Assembly: GCA_963169665.1 (NCBI GenBank)
Contig: CAUJET010000087.1
Span: 1 to 44,319, forward strand
DNA length: 44,319 bases
Source of the DNA: Actinomycetota bacterium
Lineage (GTDB): Bacteria; Actinomycetota; Acidimicrobiia; Acidimicrobiales; Ilumatobacteraceae
Direction of reading: 5' to 3'
Positions 33,409-41,471 of the stretch are shown here, in pieces (the stretch's first letter is position 1; each line of letters begins with the position of its first letter). Under the pieces are notes generated by a model. It made no database searches. It was not told the origin of the DNA and was given only the letters and a program-made list of their open reading frames with translations. The position numbers and the translations under genes were made by a program.

Positions 33409-34796
33409 GCCGCGGTGCCGCCGATCGTCATCGTCTTCACGCGCAGCGTCGGCTGGCCGTCGCCCACGGGCACGCCCTGGCCGTCCTTGCCGCACGTGCC
33501 CGGGTTGCCCATCGCGAAGTCGTTGCCCAGCAGGTCGATGTCGCGCAGCACCTGCGGACCGTTGCCGATGAGGTTGCCCTCGCGCAGCGGCTCGGTGATC
33601 TCGCCGTCCTCGATGAGGTACGCCTCGGTCATGCCGAACACGAAGTCGCCGGTGGCCGTGTTGACGCTGCCACCGCCGAGCTTCGCGACGTACACGCCGC
33701 TCTCGGTGGCACGCACGATGTCGTCGGGCTCCTCGGTGCCGTTGAGCACGTAGGTGTTGGTCATGCGCACCATCGGCAGGTGCATGTAGCTCTGCCGGCG
33801 ACCGTTGCCGCTCTGGGCGCGGTGCTCCTTGCGGGCCCGCAGGTAGTCCCACATGTAGTCGGTGAGCACGCCGTCCTGGATGAGGACGTTGTACTGGCTC
33901 GGGTGGCCCTCGTCGTCGATGCCGATCGCACCCCACTCGGTGCTCATCGTGCCGTCGTCGACGAGCGTGACGAGCGGCGAGGCGACGAGCTCGCCGGCCT
34001 TGCCGCGGTACACGCTGGCGCCCTTGGCGACCAGGTCGGCCTCGAGGCCGTGCCCGCACGCCTCGTGGAACAGCACGCCGCCGCTGCCGCGCTTGATGAC
34101 GACCGGCACCGACCCGCTCGGGGCCGGCCGGGCGCTCAGCTTGGTGATCGCCATGCGGGCTGCGTCGCGGGCGAGTTCCTCGACGTCGACGCTGTCGAAC
34201 ATCTCGAACCCGACCGTCTGGCCGGCGCTCTGGAACCCGGTCTGCATGCCGGCGTCGCCGTTGGCGACGACGCTCATGCGCACGAGGCAGCGCACCTGCT
34301 CGTCCTCGGCGAGCACACCGTCGGTGTTCGCGACGAGGATGCGTCGGCGGCTGTCGCCGTAACCCGCCGACACCTGCACGATCGAGGCGCCGGCCGAGCG
34401 GGCGGCGTCGTCGATGCGGCGGAGCAGTTCGACCTTGGCCGCCTTGGGCACCTCGTCGGGCGAACGCTCGACGGTGTTGACCTGGGTGCCGGCTCGGCGC
34501 GTGAGTGCGACCTCGCGCACCCCGCCACCGCCCTGGCTGGCGGCGGCCGCAGCGGAGACGGCTGCAGCCAGCAACCCGGCCTCGCTGAGGTCGGCGGTGT
34601 GGGCGAACCCGGTGGTGTCGCCCTTCACGACGCGGATGCCGGCACCGCGGTCGCGACCGCTGGTGACCTGTTCGATCCGTCCGTCGTCGAGGCCGGCGCT
34701 GGTGGACCGCTTGTCCTCCGCGAACACCTCGGCGAAGTCGGCACCGCTCTTCACCGCCGTCCCGAGCACCCGGGTGAGCACGTCTTGGTCGATCAT
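33405..34796 (-). CDS. tldD: TldD-family metalloprotease subunit
   Basis: Codes for 463 residues from ATG 34796, supported by TAGGCT 7 nt upstream; the open frame continues further but lacks a comparable start. It has the zinc site HEACGHGLEAD (HExxxH, residues ~245-255), the N-terminal RIEQVTSGRDRGAGIRVVKG block, GKAGELVASPLVTLVDDGT, RQSYMHLPMVRMTNTYV and a C-terminal VGDGQPTLRVKTMTIGG. This is the catalytic half of the TldD/PmbA complex and is translationally coupled to pmbA. It is divergent from the thioesterase gene. Confidence 0.93.
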   Translation of the reverse strand: MIDQDVLTRVLGTAVKSGADFAEVFAEDKRSTSAGLDDGRIEQVTSGRDRGAGIRVVKGDTTGFAHTADLSEAGLLAAAVSAAAAASQGGGGVREVALTRRAGTQVNTVERSPDEVPKAAKVELLRRIDDAARSAGASIVQVSAGYGDSRRRILVANTDGVLAEDEQVRCLVRMSVVANGDAGMQTGFQSAGQTVGFEMFDSVDVEELARDAARMAITKLSARPAPSGSVPVVIKRGSGGVLFHEACGHGLEADLVAKGASVYRGKAGELVASPLVTLVDDGTMSTEWGAIGIDDEGHPSQYNVLIQDGVLTDYMWDYLRARKEHRAQSGNGRRQSYMHLPMVRMTNTYVLNGTEEPDDIVRATESGVYVAKLGGGSVNTATGDFVFGMTEAYLIEDGEITEPLREGNLIGNGPQVLRDIDLLGNDFAMGNPGTCGKDGQGVPVGDGQPTLRVKTMTIGGTAA

Positions 34797-34803
34797 CTCG
34801 GGG

Positions 34804-34809
34804 AGCCTA
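34804..34809 (-). promoter_or_regulatory. -10 box TAGGCT of tldD-pmbA
   Basis: TAGGCT on the minus strand ends 7 nt before ATG 34796; leaderless promoter spacing, and it decides the tldD start. Confidence 0.5.
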
Positions 34810-34892
34810 CCGAGTGCCGCACAAGTGCCATCCGGACCCGACCCGGGTGTGTTCCGTGAGCGGTCGGGTTCCCCGCGACGACCCGCTGGTCC

Positions 34893-34898
34893 TAAGGT
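34893..34898 (+). promoter_or_regulatory. -10 box TAAGGT of the thioesterase gene
   Basis: TAAGGT ends 8 nt before GTG 34907. Its AAGG could also act as a weak ribosome site if the transcript starts further upstream. Confidence 0.45.
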
Positions 34899-34906
34899 GA
34901 CCCCTC

Positions 34907-35284
34907 GTGAACATCGAGGTGGGGCTTCGGGGCGAGGCGACGATGGTGGTGAGCGAGGCAGACACCGCCCGCGCACTGCGTTCCGGCACCGTCGACGTGC
35001 TCGGCACCCCGCGGCTCATCGCCCTGTGCGAGGAGGCCACGTGCGCGGCGCTCGTCGGCCGGTTGCCCGAGGGGCACACCACCGTGGGCATGCGCGTCCA
35101 GGTCGATCACCTGCAGCCGACGGCCGTGGGCATCGAGGTCGTGGCCGAGGCGACACTCGAGAAGATCGAGGGGCGGCGGCTCATGTTCACCGTGTCGGCG
35201 TCCGATACCAGAGGGCTGGTGGCTGCAGGAAAGGTCACCCGCGTCCTGGTGGAGGTCGACCGATTTCACAGCAAAGCGCACTGA
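34907..35284 (+). CDS. FlK-like hot-dog thioesterase
   Basis: Codes for 125 residues from GTG 34907. It has the hot-dog fold pattern of the fluoroacetyl-CoA thioesterase (FlK) family: VLGTPRLIALCEEATCAAL, with Thr and Glu at the positions of the FlK catalytic Thr-Glu pair, and GMRVQVDHLQPT, with the matching His, completing the triad. The C-terminal strand is VTRVLVEVDR. It would hydrolyse small acyl-CoA thioesters; fluoroacetyl-CoA itself is unlikely as a natural substrate. The downstream lipoprotein gene overlaps its 3' end. Confidence 0.85.
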   Translation: MNIEVGLRGEATMVVSEADTARALRSGTVDVLGTPRLIALCEEATCAALVGRLPEGHTTVGMRVQVDHLQPTAVGIEVVAEATLEKIEGRRLMFTVSASDTRGLVAAGKVTRVLVEVDRFHSKAH

Positions 35285-35628
35285 CCCGCAGCTCCCGCCA
35301 CGCCCTGCAGGTCGCCTCGTTCGCAGCCGCACTGACGTTCCTCGGCACCTCGTGTGCCGCCGGTGACGCGATCGAGGAGACCGCCGGCAGCGTGGCCGAG
35401 CAGATGGAGGACGGCGTCGCCGCCGTCCCCGTCGCGAACCAGACCGTGTGCGACATCGAGCGCACCACGCTCGCGACCGCCCTCGATGCCTACGTCGCCA
35501 TCACGGGCTCGGCCCCGACGAGCGAGGCCGACCTCGTCACCGAGGGACTGCTGCGCACCGAGGTGCAGTCCTACGATGTCGACGCCACCGGTGCGGTCGT
35601 GCCGGCCCCCGGTTCGACCTGCACCTGA
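35263..35628 (+). CDS. small lipoprotein with pseudopilin-like domain, apparent ATT start
   Basis: No ATG, GTG or TTG precedes the signal sequence in this frame. ATT 35263 is 7 nt after a perfect GGAGG (35251-35255), inside the thioesterase 3' end; CTG 35281 (CTGA overlap) is an alternative with poor ribosome spacing. From ATT the product is 121 residues: a basic n-region, hydrophobic LQVASFAAALTFLG and a lipobox-like LGTSC near residue 31. The mature part has CDIERTTLATALDAYVAITG.APTSEADLVTEGLL, the globular pattern seen after the helix of type II secretion pseudopilin-like proteins. It should be an exported lipoprotein; function is unknown. Confidence 0.6.
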   Translation: MSQQSALTRSSRHALQVASFAAALTFLGTSCAAGDAIEETAGSVAEQMEDGVAAVPVANQTVCDIERTTLATALDAYVAITGSAPTSEADLVTEGLLRTEVQSYDVDATGAVVPAPGSTCT

Positions 35629-35650
35629 GACGGCATCTGAACCGGCGCGA

Positions 35651-37273
35651 TCAGGCGAGGTTGGACGAGCGCGGGTAGATGTCGCTCGGATCGGTCACGA
35701 TGTTGACGAGATAGGGCACCCCCGAGGCGAACGCCCGGTCGAGCGCCGGACCGATCTGCGACGGGTCGGTGACGAGCTCGCCGCCGCCGCCCAGTGCGGT
35801 GACCACCTGGTCGTACCGGCACCCGGGCTGCAGATCGCACGCCATGTCCCAGCCGTAGATGGCCTGCATCGGGTGCTTCTCGAGGCCCCACATGCCGTTG
35901 TTGCCGACCACCATCACCGCAGGCAGGTTGTGGCGCACGAGCGTGTCGACGTCCATCAGGCTGAAGCCTGCGGCGCCGTCGCCGAGCAGCAGCACGACCT
36001 GGCTGTCGGGGCGGGCCACGCGGGCCGCGGTCGCGTAGCCGAGGCCGTTGCCGAGACATCCGTACGGGCCGGTGTCGAGCCAGCAACCGGGCTGCTGCAC
36101 CTCGACGAACTTGCCGGCGTACGACGCGAAGTCGCCGCCGTCGCAGATCACCACGGCATCGTCGGCGAGCCGCTTGCCGAGTTCGCCGTAGATGCGGCTC
36201 GGCTTGATCGGCGACGAGTCGGCACCGAGCAGTTCGGCGTCGGAAGCGCGGCCGCGCTCCTCGGCGGCCCGCAGCTCGGCGATCCAGTCCTCGTGGTCGA
36301 CGCGAGGGCCTGAATGGTTCGCGAGCGCCCGCAGCACCAACACGCTGTCGCCGGACACGGTCGGAACGCTGACGTGGCCGGCGCGCTGGGCCGTGCTGTC
36401 GACCACGTGGGCGACCTGGGCACTACCGAAGCGCCCGAACCCGAGGCGGAAGTCGAGCGGCGTGCCGAGCACGACGACGAGATCGGCGCGCTGCTTGAGC
36501 AACCCGCGGGTGCGCAGGAACGACAGCTCGTGACGGGCCGGGAGCGTGCCGCGGCCGAGGCCGTTGAAGAAGCAGGGCACCCGCAGGTGCTCGACTGCGG
36601 CGCGCAGCTCGTCCCACGCACCGTCCCAGTAGACGTCGCTGCCGACGATGAACGCCGGCCGATCGGCGTTGGCGATGAGGTTCGCGAGCGTGGCGACCTC
36701 GTCGTCGTCTGGCGCGGCACCCTTTCCGGTGCACTCGTCGACCGTGGGCAGCTCACCGCTCGCGGCACCGAACACGTCGAGCGGGAAGTCGAGGAAGGTC
36801 GGCCCGCGGTGCGGGGTCATGCTCAGCGATGCGGCGGCGTGGACCGCGGCGGCCGCAGCGTTGGCGTCCTTGACGGTGACGGCCGACTTGGTGATCGACT
36901 GCACCACCGGGACGTGGTCCATCTCCTGCAGCGATCCCGATCCCCAGCGGCCCTCAGGGGCACGGCCGCCCATCACCACGACCGGCGAGCCGTTGAACCA
37001 CGCGCTCGTGATCGCCGAGACGCCGTTGGTGATGCCGGGGCCGGCCGTGAGCGCTGCGAAGCCGGGCCGACGGGTGAGCTTGGCGTAGGCCTCGGCCGCG
37101 AACGTGGCCGTCTGCTCGTGACGGGTGTCGACCACCCGCATCCCCTGGTCGCGCGCCGCGTCGTAGAGCGGCCAGATGTGGCCCCCGTTCAACGTGAACA
37201 TCACGTCGGTGCCGAACTGCAGCATCGCCGCGACCGCTTGTTGTCCTGCGTGACCGTCGATCGTCGTCCCCAT
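35651..37273 (-). CDS. thiamine diphosphate-dependent enzyme, acetolactate synthase / 2-hydroxyacyl-CoA lyase-like
   Basis: Codes for 540 residues from ATG 37273; an ATG at 37285 would add 4. The N-terminal pyrimidine domain has GGHIWPLYDAA and RHEQTATFAAEAYAKLTRRPG with the catalytic Glu, then AGPGITNGVSAI. A central Rossmann-like domain has PAFIVGSDVYW. The C-terminal diphosphate domain carries GDGAAGFSLMDVDTLVRHN...NN. Ordering and length fit the acetolactate synthase/oxalyl-CoA decarboxylase/2-hydroxyacyl-CoA lyase group. No regulatory subunit gene (ilvN) or other branched-chain genes are close, so an anabolic acetolactate synthase is unlikely and a lyase role in acyl-CoA catabolism is plausible. 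Confidence 0.85.
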   Translation of the reverse strand: MGTTIDGHAGQQAVAAMLQFGTDVMFTLNGGHIWPLYDAARDQGMRVVDTRHEQTATFAAEAYAKLTRRPGFAALTAGPGITNGVSAITSAWFNGSPVVVMGGRAPEGRWGSGSLQEMDHVPVVQSITKSAVTVKDANAAAAAVHAAASLSMTPHRGPTFLDFPLDVFGAASGELPTVDECTGKGAAPDDDEVATLANLIANADRPAFIVGSDVYWDGAWDELRAAVEHLRVPCFFNGLGRGTLPARHELSFLRTRGLLKQRADLVVVLGTPLDFRLGFGRFGSAQVAHVVDSTAQRAGHVSVPTVSGDSVLVLRALANHSGPRVDHEDWIAELRAAEERGRASDAELLGADSSPIKPSRIYGELGKRLADDAVVICDGGDFASYAGKFVEVQQPGCWLDTGPYGCLGNGLGYATAARVARPDSQVVLLLGDGAAGFSLMDVDTLVRHNLPAVMVVGNNGMWGLEKHPMQAIYGWDMACDLQPGCRYDQVVTALGGGGELVTDPSQIGPALDRAFASGVPYLVNIVTDPSDIYPRSSNLA

Positions 37274-37350
37274 GCGGCACAGCATCGCGCAGCCGCCGCC
37301 GGCGATCCGCCCCCAGGGCGCGCCGACACTGCCTGGCGGCTCGCGGCGTG

Positions 37351-37674
37351 TCAGGGGGCGGCGACGATCCAGCCGCGGCGCTGGAGCTCGGCGGCGAGCT
37401 GTTCGGTGGGCAGCTTGCGCACGGCGTCGTCGATCACGACCGCCACCGCCGCTGGCGCCTCGGCGGCCGACTGCTGCTCGGCTTCCTCCTGCAGTTGCTG
37501 GATGAAGGCATCGGCCTCGTCACGGCTGAACTTGCCGCCGGCCTGGCGCTGGGTGAACCCCATCGGGCCGCGGGCGTCGCGGAAGTCGCTGTGCCCGGCC
37601 TCGTTGAGCAACGAGAGCAGTTCGTTCACCTGCTTGGCGGTGGCGGGTGGACCGGAGACCTGACCGAATGACAT
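37351..37674 (-). CDS. small conserved actinobacterial protein of unknown function
   Basis: Codes for 107 residues from ATG 37674. Soluble and helical: ATAKQVNELLSLLNEAGHSDFRD, ARGPMGFTQRQAGGKFSRDEADAFIQQL, an acidic Glu/Gln/Ala linker, then KLPTEQLAAELQRRGWIV at the C-terminus. I recognise this pattern as a conserved actinobacterial hypothetical but know no function. It lies downstream of a paired-palindrome element and upstream of the ThDP-enzyme gene. Confidence 0.72.
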   Translation of the reverse strand: MSFGQVSGPPATAKQVNELLSLLNEAGHSDFRDARGPMGFTQRQAGGKFSRDEADAFIQQLQEEAEQQSAAEAPAAVAVVIDDAVRKLPTEQLAAELQRRGWIVAAP

Positions 37675-37725
37675 GGGTCGATCGTACACCTGTTCGATCT
37701 CCGATGGGCGGAACCCTCCGTCCAG

Positions 37726-37840
37726 CGACCGCGATGAGAGATGAGTGGCTGTGGTGCGCCGATCTCTCATGGCAGTCGCCCGGGTCGGGCCGGCGATGAG
37801 AGATGAGGGCGGCACCGCCACTCATCTCTCATCGCGGTCG
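37726..37840. repeat. paired-palindrome (BIME-like) element
   Basis: A perfect 24-bp inverted repeat frames the element (37726-37749 and 37817-37840). Inside are four copies of ATGAGAGAT in alternating orientation (37734-37742 +, 37772-37780 -, 37796-37804 +, 37824-37832 -). The second pair forms a nearly perfect 43-nt palindrome (37793-37835; 15-bp arms, inner GGCGG-CA-CCGCC with one bulged A). It begins 5 nt after the SDR stop codon. Nothing in it codes. REP/BIME-type element or complex terminator. Confidence 0.75.
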
Positions 37841-37845
37841 TTGGG

Positions 37846-38622
37846 TCAGAAGCTGTGGTAGCCGCCGTCGATCGTGATGACGTCGCCGGTGTGGTAGCCG
37901 CTGGCCCCGCTCGCGAGGTAGACGGCGAGGGCGCTGAAGTCGGCGGGCTTGCCCCAGCGGCGCATCGGCACACGGGGCAACACGTTGTCGACGAACTTGT
38001 CCCAGCTCAGCGCGCCGGCGGTCATGTCGCTCTCGATCCAGCCGGGCAGGATCGCGTTGCAGCGGATGCCGTGGCGGGCGTGCTCGACGGCGATCCCCTT
38101 CATCATCGAGATGACCGCACCCTTCGAGCCACCGTAGTGCTGACCCTTCTGCTGGCCGAAGTACGCGGAGCCGGACGTGGTGAACACCACCGAGCCACCC
38201 TCGCCCTGGCCCACCATTTGCTTGACCGCTTCCTGTGCCGTGTAGAACGCGCCGTCGAGGTTCACCCGCAGCACACGGTGCCACTCCTCATCGGTCATGC
38301 CGACGAAGCTCGGTGCCTTGCCGCCGACGCCTGCGTTGACGAAGCAGGAGTCGACGCGACCGAGGGTCGACACGGTCTCGGCCATCGACGCGATGACGGC
38401 CTGCTGGTCGCCCACGTCGCAGACGAGGTCGAGCACGGTACCACCGTGGGCACGCAGCGCCGCGGCGGCCGCGGCGTTCTTGTCGGGATTGGTTCCCCAG
38501 ATGGCGACGGTCGCGCCGTGGGCCGCCAGACCGTCGGCCATGCCCAGACCGATCCCGCTGTTGCCACCCGTGACCAGGGCGACGTGTCCGGTGAGGTCGA
38601 AGAGTTGTGTGGTGATCGGCAC
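37846..38622 (-). CDS. short-chain dehydrogenase/reductase
   Basis: Codes for 258 residues from GTG 38622. Classical SDR: cofactor motif TGGNSGIGLGMA (residues ~18-29), NAGVGG, catalytic Ser in TTSGSAYFG and Tyr-Lys in HYGGSKGAV (~160-168), RCNAILPGWIESDM, and C-terminal YHTGDVITIDGGYHSF. Asp is absent after the second strand (AIWGTNPDKN), leaving NAD versus NADP preference open. Substrate is unknown. TACGTT lies 6 nt upstream of the GTG. It is divergent from dxs. Confidence 0.9.
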   Translation of the reverse strand: MPITTQLFDLTGHVALVTGGNSGIGLGMADGLAAHGATVAIWGTNPDKNAAAAAALRAHGGTVLDLVCDVGDQQAVIASMAETVSTLGRVDSCFVNAGVGGKAPSFVGMTDEEWHRVLRVNLDGAFYTAQEAVKQMVGQGEGGSVVFTTSGSAYFGQQKGQHYGGSKGAVISMMKGIAVEHARHGIRCNAILPGWIESDMTAGALSWDKFVDNVLPRVPMRRWGKPADFSALAVYLASGASGYHTGDVITIDGGYHSF

Positions 38623-38628
38623 GTCCCG

Positions 38629-38634
38629 AACGTA
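38629..38634 (-). promoter_or_regulatory. -10 box TACGTT of the SDR gene
   Basis: TACGTT on the minus strand ends 6 nt before GTG 38622; leaderless promoter spacing, divergent from the dxs promoter. Confidence 0.45.
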
Positions 38635-38684
38635 CCGACCTGACCATGCCCCGTTCGGTACCCAGCGGTAACGTGGCTCTCGTC

Positions 38685-40625
38685 ATGGCACTCTCCGACA
38701 TCCGCGAACCCGCCGACCTGCGGAAGCTCGGCTACCCCGACGTCTACGAAGTGGCTGGCGAGATCCGCGACTTCGTGGTCCAGGCGGTAGCGGAGAACGC
38801 CGGGCACCTCGGCAGCAACCTCGGCGTGGTCGAGCTCACCCTCGCACTCCACCGGGTCTTCGACTCCCCGACCGACGCGATCCTGTGGGACACCGGCCAC
38901 CAGGCGTACGTGCACAAGATCGTCACCGGTCGCCAGGCCGGATTCGAGCAACTGCGGCAGGCCAACGGCCTGTCGGGCTACCCGAACCGCGAGGAGAGCG
39001 ATCACGATCTGATCGAGAACAGCCACGCGAGCACCGTGCTGTCGTACGCGTACGGCCTCGCGATCGCCCGCGACGCCGGCACCGACCCGCACCGCCACAT
39101 CGTGGCGGTCATCGGCGACGGCGCGATGACGGGCGGCATGGCGTACGAGGCGTTGAACAACCTCGGGCACTCGGGCCGCCGCGTGATCATCGTGCTGAAC
39201 GACAACGGCCGCTCGTACGCGCCCACGATCTCGAACCTCACCGCGGCGATGCCCACGCCCCTCGAGCAGGCGATGGACGACCATCCGAGCCTGCCGTCCC
39301 GGGTGACCGACAAGCTCGCCCACGCGCTCACCAACATCCGACTCAACCCGGTGTACGTGCGCCGCCAGCGCCGGCTCGAGCAGTTCCTGCAGAACCTGCC
39401 CTACGTCGGGCCGCAGGCCGAGAAGGGCGTCGAGGCGTTCAAGGCCGCCGTGCGCGAGTTCCTCCAGCCGCCGTCGTTCTTCGAAGCGCTCGGTGTCCGT
39501 TACGTGGGCCCCGTCGACGGCCACTCGCTCGAGGACCTCGAGGAGAGCCTGCGCAACGCCGTCGAGCTCTCGGCCGAAGGTCCGATCGTGGTGCACGTGC
39601 TCACGCAGAAGGGTCGCGGCTACCCGCCGGCCGAGGACGACGACGAGAAGAACCTCCACGACGCGCCGGTGTTCGACCCGGCGATCGGGCCGCCGCCGGC
39701 GATGCCCACCGGCTACACCCAGGCCTTCGCCGACGCGATCATCAAAGAGGCCGAGCTCGACCCTCGCCTCGTGGCGATCACGGCCGCGATGCCGGGTCCG
39801 ACCGGTCTGCTGCCGTTCCAGGCACGCTTTCCCGACCGCTTCTTCGACGTCGGCATCGCCGAGCAGCACGCCGTCACCGGCGCTGCCGGCATGGCGATGG
39901 GCGGTCTGCGCCCGGTGGTCGCGATCTACTCCACGTTCCTCAACCGGGCGTGGGACCAGGTGGTCTACGACGTGGCGATGCACCGTCTACCGGTGGTGTT
40001 CTGCCTCGACCGCGCCGGCATCACCGGCCCGGACGGTGCCAGCCACCACGGCGTGTACGACATGGCGCTGCTCGCGAAGGTGCCGGGCATGCGCGTGCTG
40101 GCCCCGGCGAGCGCCGAGGACCTGCAGGTCATGCTCCACGACGCGATGTCCCTCGCCGACGAGGGCCCGGTCGTCATCCGCTACCCCCGCGGCACCGCCC
40201 ATCACGTCGGCGAGCACGAGGTCGGCAGCGGCACGAAGGCCCGCAAGGTGCGCGCCGGCAGCGGCTCGGTCGCGATCCTCGCGATCGGCAAGATGGTGCC
40301 CATCGCCGAGAAGGCGGCCGCCCGGCTCGCCGAGACCGGCGTCGATGCGACCATCTGGGACGTGCGCTGCTGTGCACCGCTCGACCCGGAGATGATCGCC
40401 GACGCCGCGAGCCACGGTGCGGTGCTCACCGCCGAGGACGGCATCCGCGACGGCGGCATCGGTATGACGATCGCCGATCAGGTGCACGCGATCCGCAGCG
40501 ACGTGCCGGTGCGCAACCTGGGTATCCCCGCGAAGTTCATCCCGCAGGGCGACGCCGCGAAGATCTTCACCGCGCTCGGCCTCGACGCCGACGGGGTCGC
40601 CGCTGCGGTCCGCACGCTCCTCTGA
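38685..40625 (+). CDS. dxs: 1-deoxy-D-xylulose-5-phosphate synthase (Dxs)
   Basis: Codes for 646 residues from ATG 38685. DXS hallmarks: HLGSNLGVVELTLALHRVFD, WDTGHQAYVHKI(V/L)TGR, the ThDP motif VIGDGAMTGGMAYEALNN...NDN, YVGPVDGHSLEDL, HVLTQKGRGYPPAE, the second domain FDVGIAEQHAVTGAAGMA, and PASAEDLQVML. It condenses pyruvate and glyceraldehyde-3-phosphate, the first step of the MEP isoprenoid pathway. TAACGT (38669-38674) lies 10 nt before the ATG, giving a very short leader. The full gene appears intact. Confidence 0.96.
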   Translation: MALSDIREPADLRKLGYPDVYEVAGEIRDFVVQAVAENAGHLGSNLGVVELTLALHRVFDSPTDAILWDTGHQAYVHKIVTGRQAGFEQLRQANGLSGYPNREESDHDLIENSHASTVLSYAYGLAIARDAGTDPHRHIVAVIGDGAMTGGMAYEALNNLGHSGRRVIIVLNDNGRSYAPTISNLTAAMPTPLEQAMDDHPSLPSRVTDKLAHALTNIRLNPVYVRRQRRLEQFLQNLPYVGPQAEKGVEAFKAAVREFLQPPSFFEALGVRYVGPVDGHSLEDLEESLRNAVELSAEGPIVVHVLTQKGRGYPPAEDDDEKNLHDAPVFDPAIGPPPAMPTGYTQAFADAIIKEAELDPRLVAITAAMPGPTGLLPFQARFPDRFFDVGIAEQHAVTGAAGMAMGGLRPVVAIYSTFLNRAWDQVVYDVAMHRLPVVFCLDRAGITGPDGASHHGVYDMALLAKVPGMRVLAPASAEDLQVMLHDAMSLADEGPVVIRYPRGTAHHVGEHEVGSGTKARKVRAGSGSVAILAIGKMVPIAEKAAARLAETGVDATIWDVRCCAPLDPEMIADAASHGAVLTAEDGIRDGGIGMTIADQVHAIRSDVPVRNLGIPAKFIPQGDAAKIFTALGLDADGVAAAVRTLL

Positions 40626-40666
40626 GCTCTTGCCGACGTCGTTCGGCCGGGGACACCCTCGTTGCG

Positions 40667-40672
40667 TAGCCT
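40667..40672 (+). promoter_or_regulatory. -10 box TAGCCT of the enoyl-CoA hydratase operon
   Basis: TAGCCT ends 7 nt before ATG 40680 with no ribosome site between; leaderless promoter spacing, and it argues against an upstream start at 40662. Confidence 0.5.
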
Positions 40673-40679
40673 CGACCGG

Positions 40680-41471
40680 ATGGACGACTCCTCGTACCGA
40701 CGCCTGCTGATCGAACGGCGCGACCACGGCGTGGTGCTGCTGACGCTGTCGAACCCGGGCAAGCTCAACGCCACCGATGCCGTGCTGCACGCCGAGCTCG
40801 CTCGCGTGTTCCACGACATCTCCCACGACGACACCATCCGGGCGGTCGTGGTGACCGGCGAGGGCAAGGCGTTCAGCGCCGGGGGTGACCTCGACTGGAT
40901 CGCCGAACAGGTGGGCAACCATGCGCAGACGATGAAGGTGATGCGCGAGGCGGGCGACATCGTGCGCACGATGATCGACTGCGACACGCCGATCATCAGC
41001 GCGATCAACGGCGTGGCCGTCGGTGCCGGTCTGGCCGTGGCCCTGATGGCCGACATCTCGATCATCGACGCCGATGCCCGCTTCACCGACGGCCACATCC
41101 GCCTCGGTGTCGGCGCCGGCGACCACGCGGTGGCGATCTGGCCGCTGCTGTGCGGCATGGCGAAGGCGAAGTACTACCTCCTGACCGCCGACTTCATCGA
41201 CGGTCGCGAGGCCGAGCGCATCGGGCTGGTGAGCAAGGCGGTCGCGGCCGAGGAGGTGCTGCCCCAGGCACTCGCCATCGCGGAGAAGCTCGCCCGCGGA
41301 CCGCGCGACGCCACGCGGTACACCAAGCGTGCGTTGAACCACTGGCTCCGCCAGGCGCTGCCGAACTTCGAGGCGTCGCTCGCCTACGAAATGCTCAACT
41401 TCCTCGGCGCCGACGCGGCCGAGGGCCTCGACGCCCTGCAGACCAAGCGAGCACCGGAGTTCGACCGATGA
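40680..41471 (+). CDS. enoyl-CoA hydratase/isomerase family protein
   Basis: Codes for 263 residues from ATG 40680. Crotonase fold: VVLLTLSNPGKLNATDAVLHAEL, VVVTGEGKAFSAGGDLDW (oxyanion-hole strand, ~55-75), then AINGVAVGAGLAVALMADISI and FTDGHIRLGVGAGDHAVAIWP. The hydratase Glu pair is not clearly conserved (Asp at GAGDHA), so isomerase, lyase or other crotonase chemistry is possible. It is translationally coupled to the downstream phosphatase by an ATGA overlap. Confidence 0.88.
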   Translation: MDDSSYRRLLIERRDHGVVLLTLSNPGKLNATDAVLHAELARVFHDISHDDTIRAVVVTGEGKAFSAGGDLDWIAEQVGNHAQTMKVMREAGDIVRTMIDCDTPIISAINGVAVGAGLAVALMADISIIDADARFTDGHIRLGVGAGDHAVAIWPLLCGMAKAKYYLLTADFIDGREAERIGLVSKAVAAEEVLPQALAIAEKLARGPRDATRYTKRALNHWLRQALPNFEASLAYEMLNFLGADAAEGLDALQTKRAPEFDR

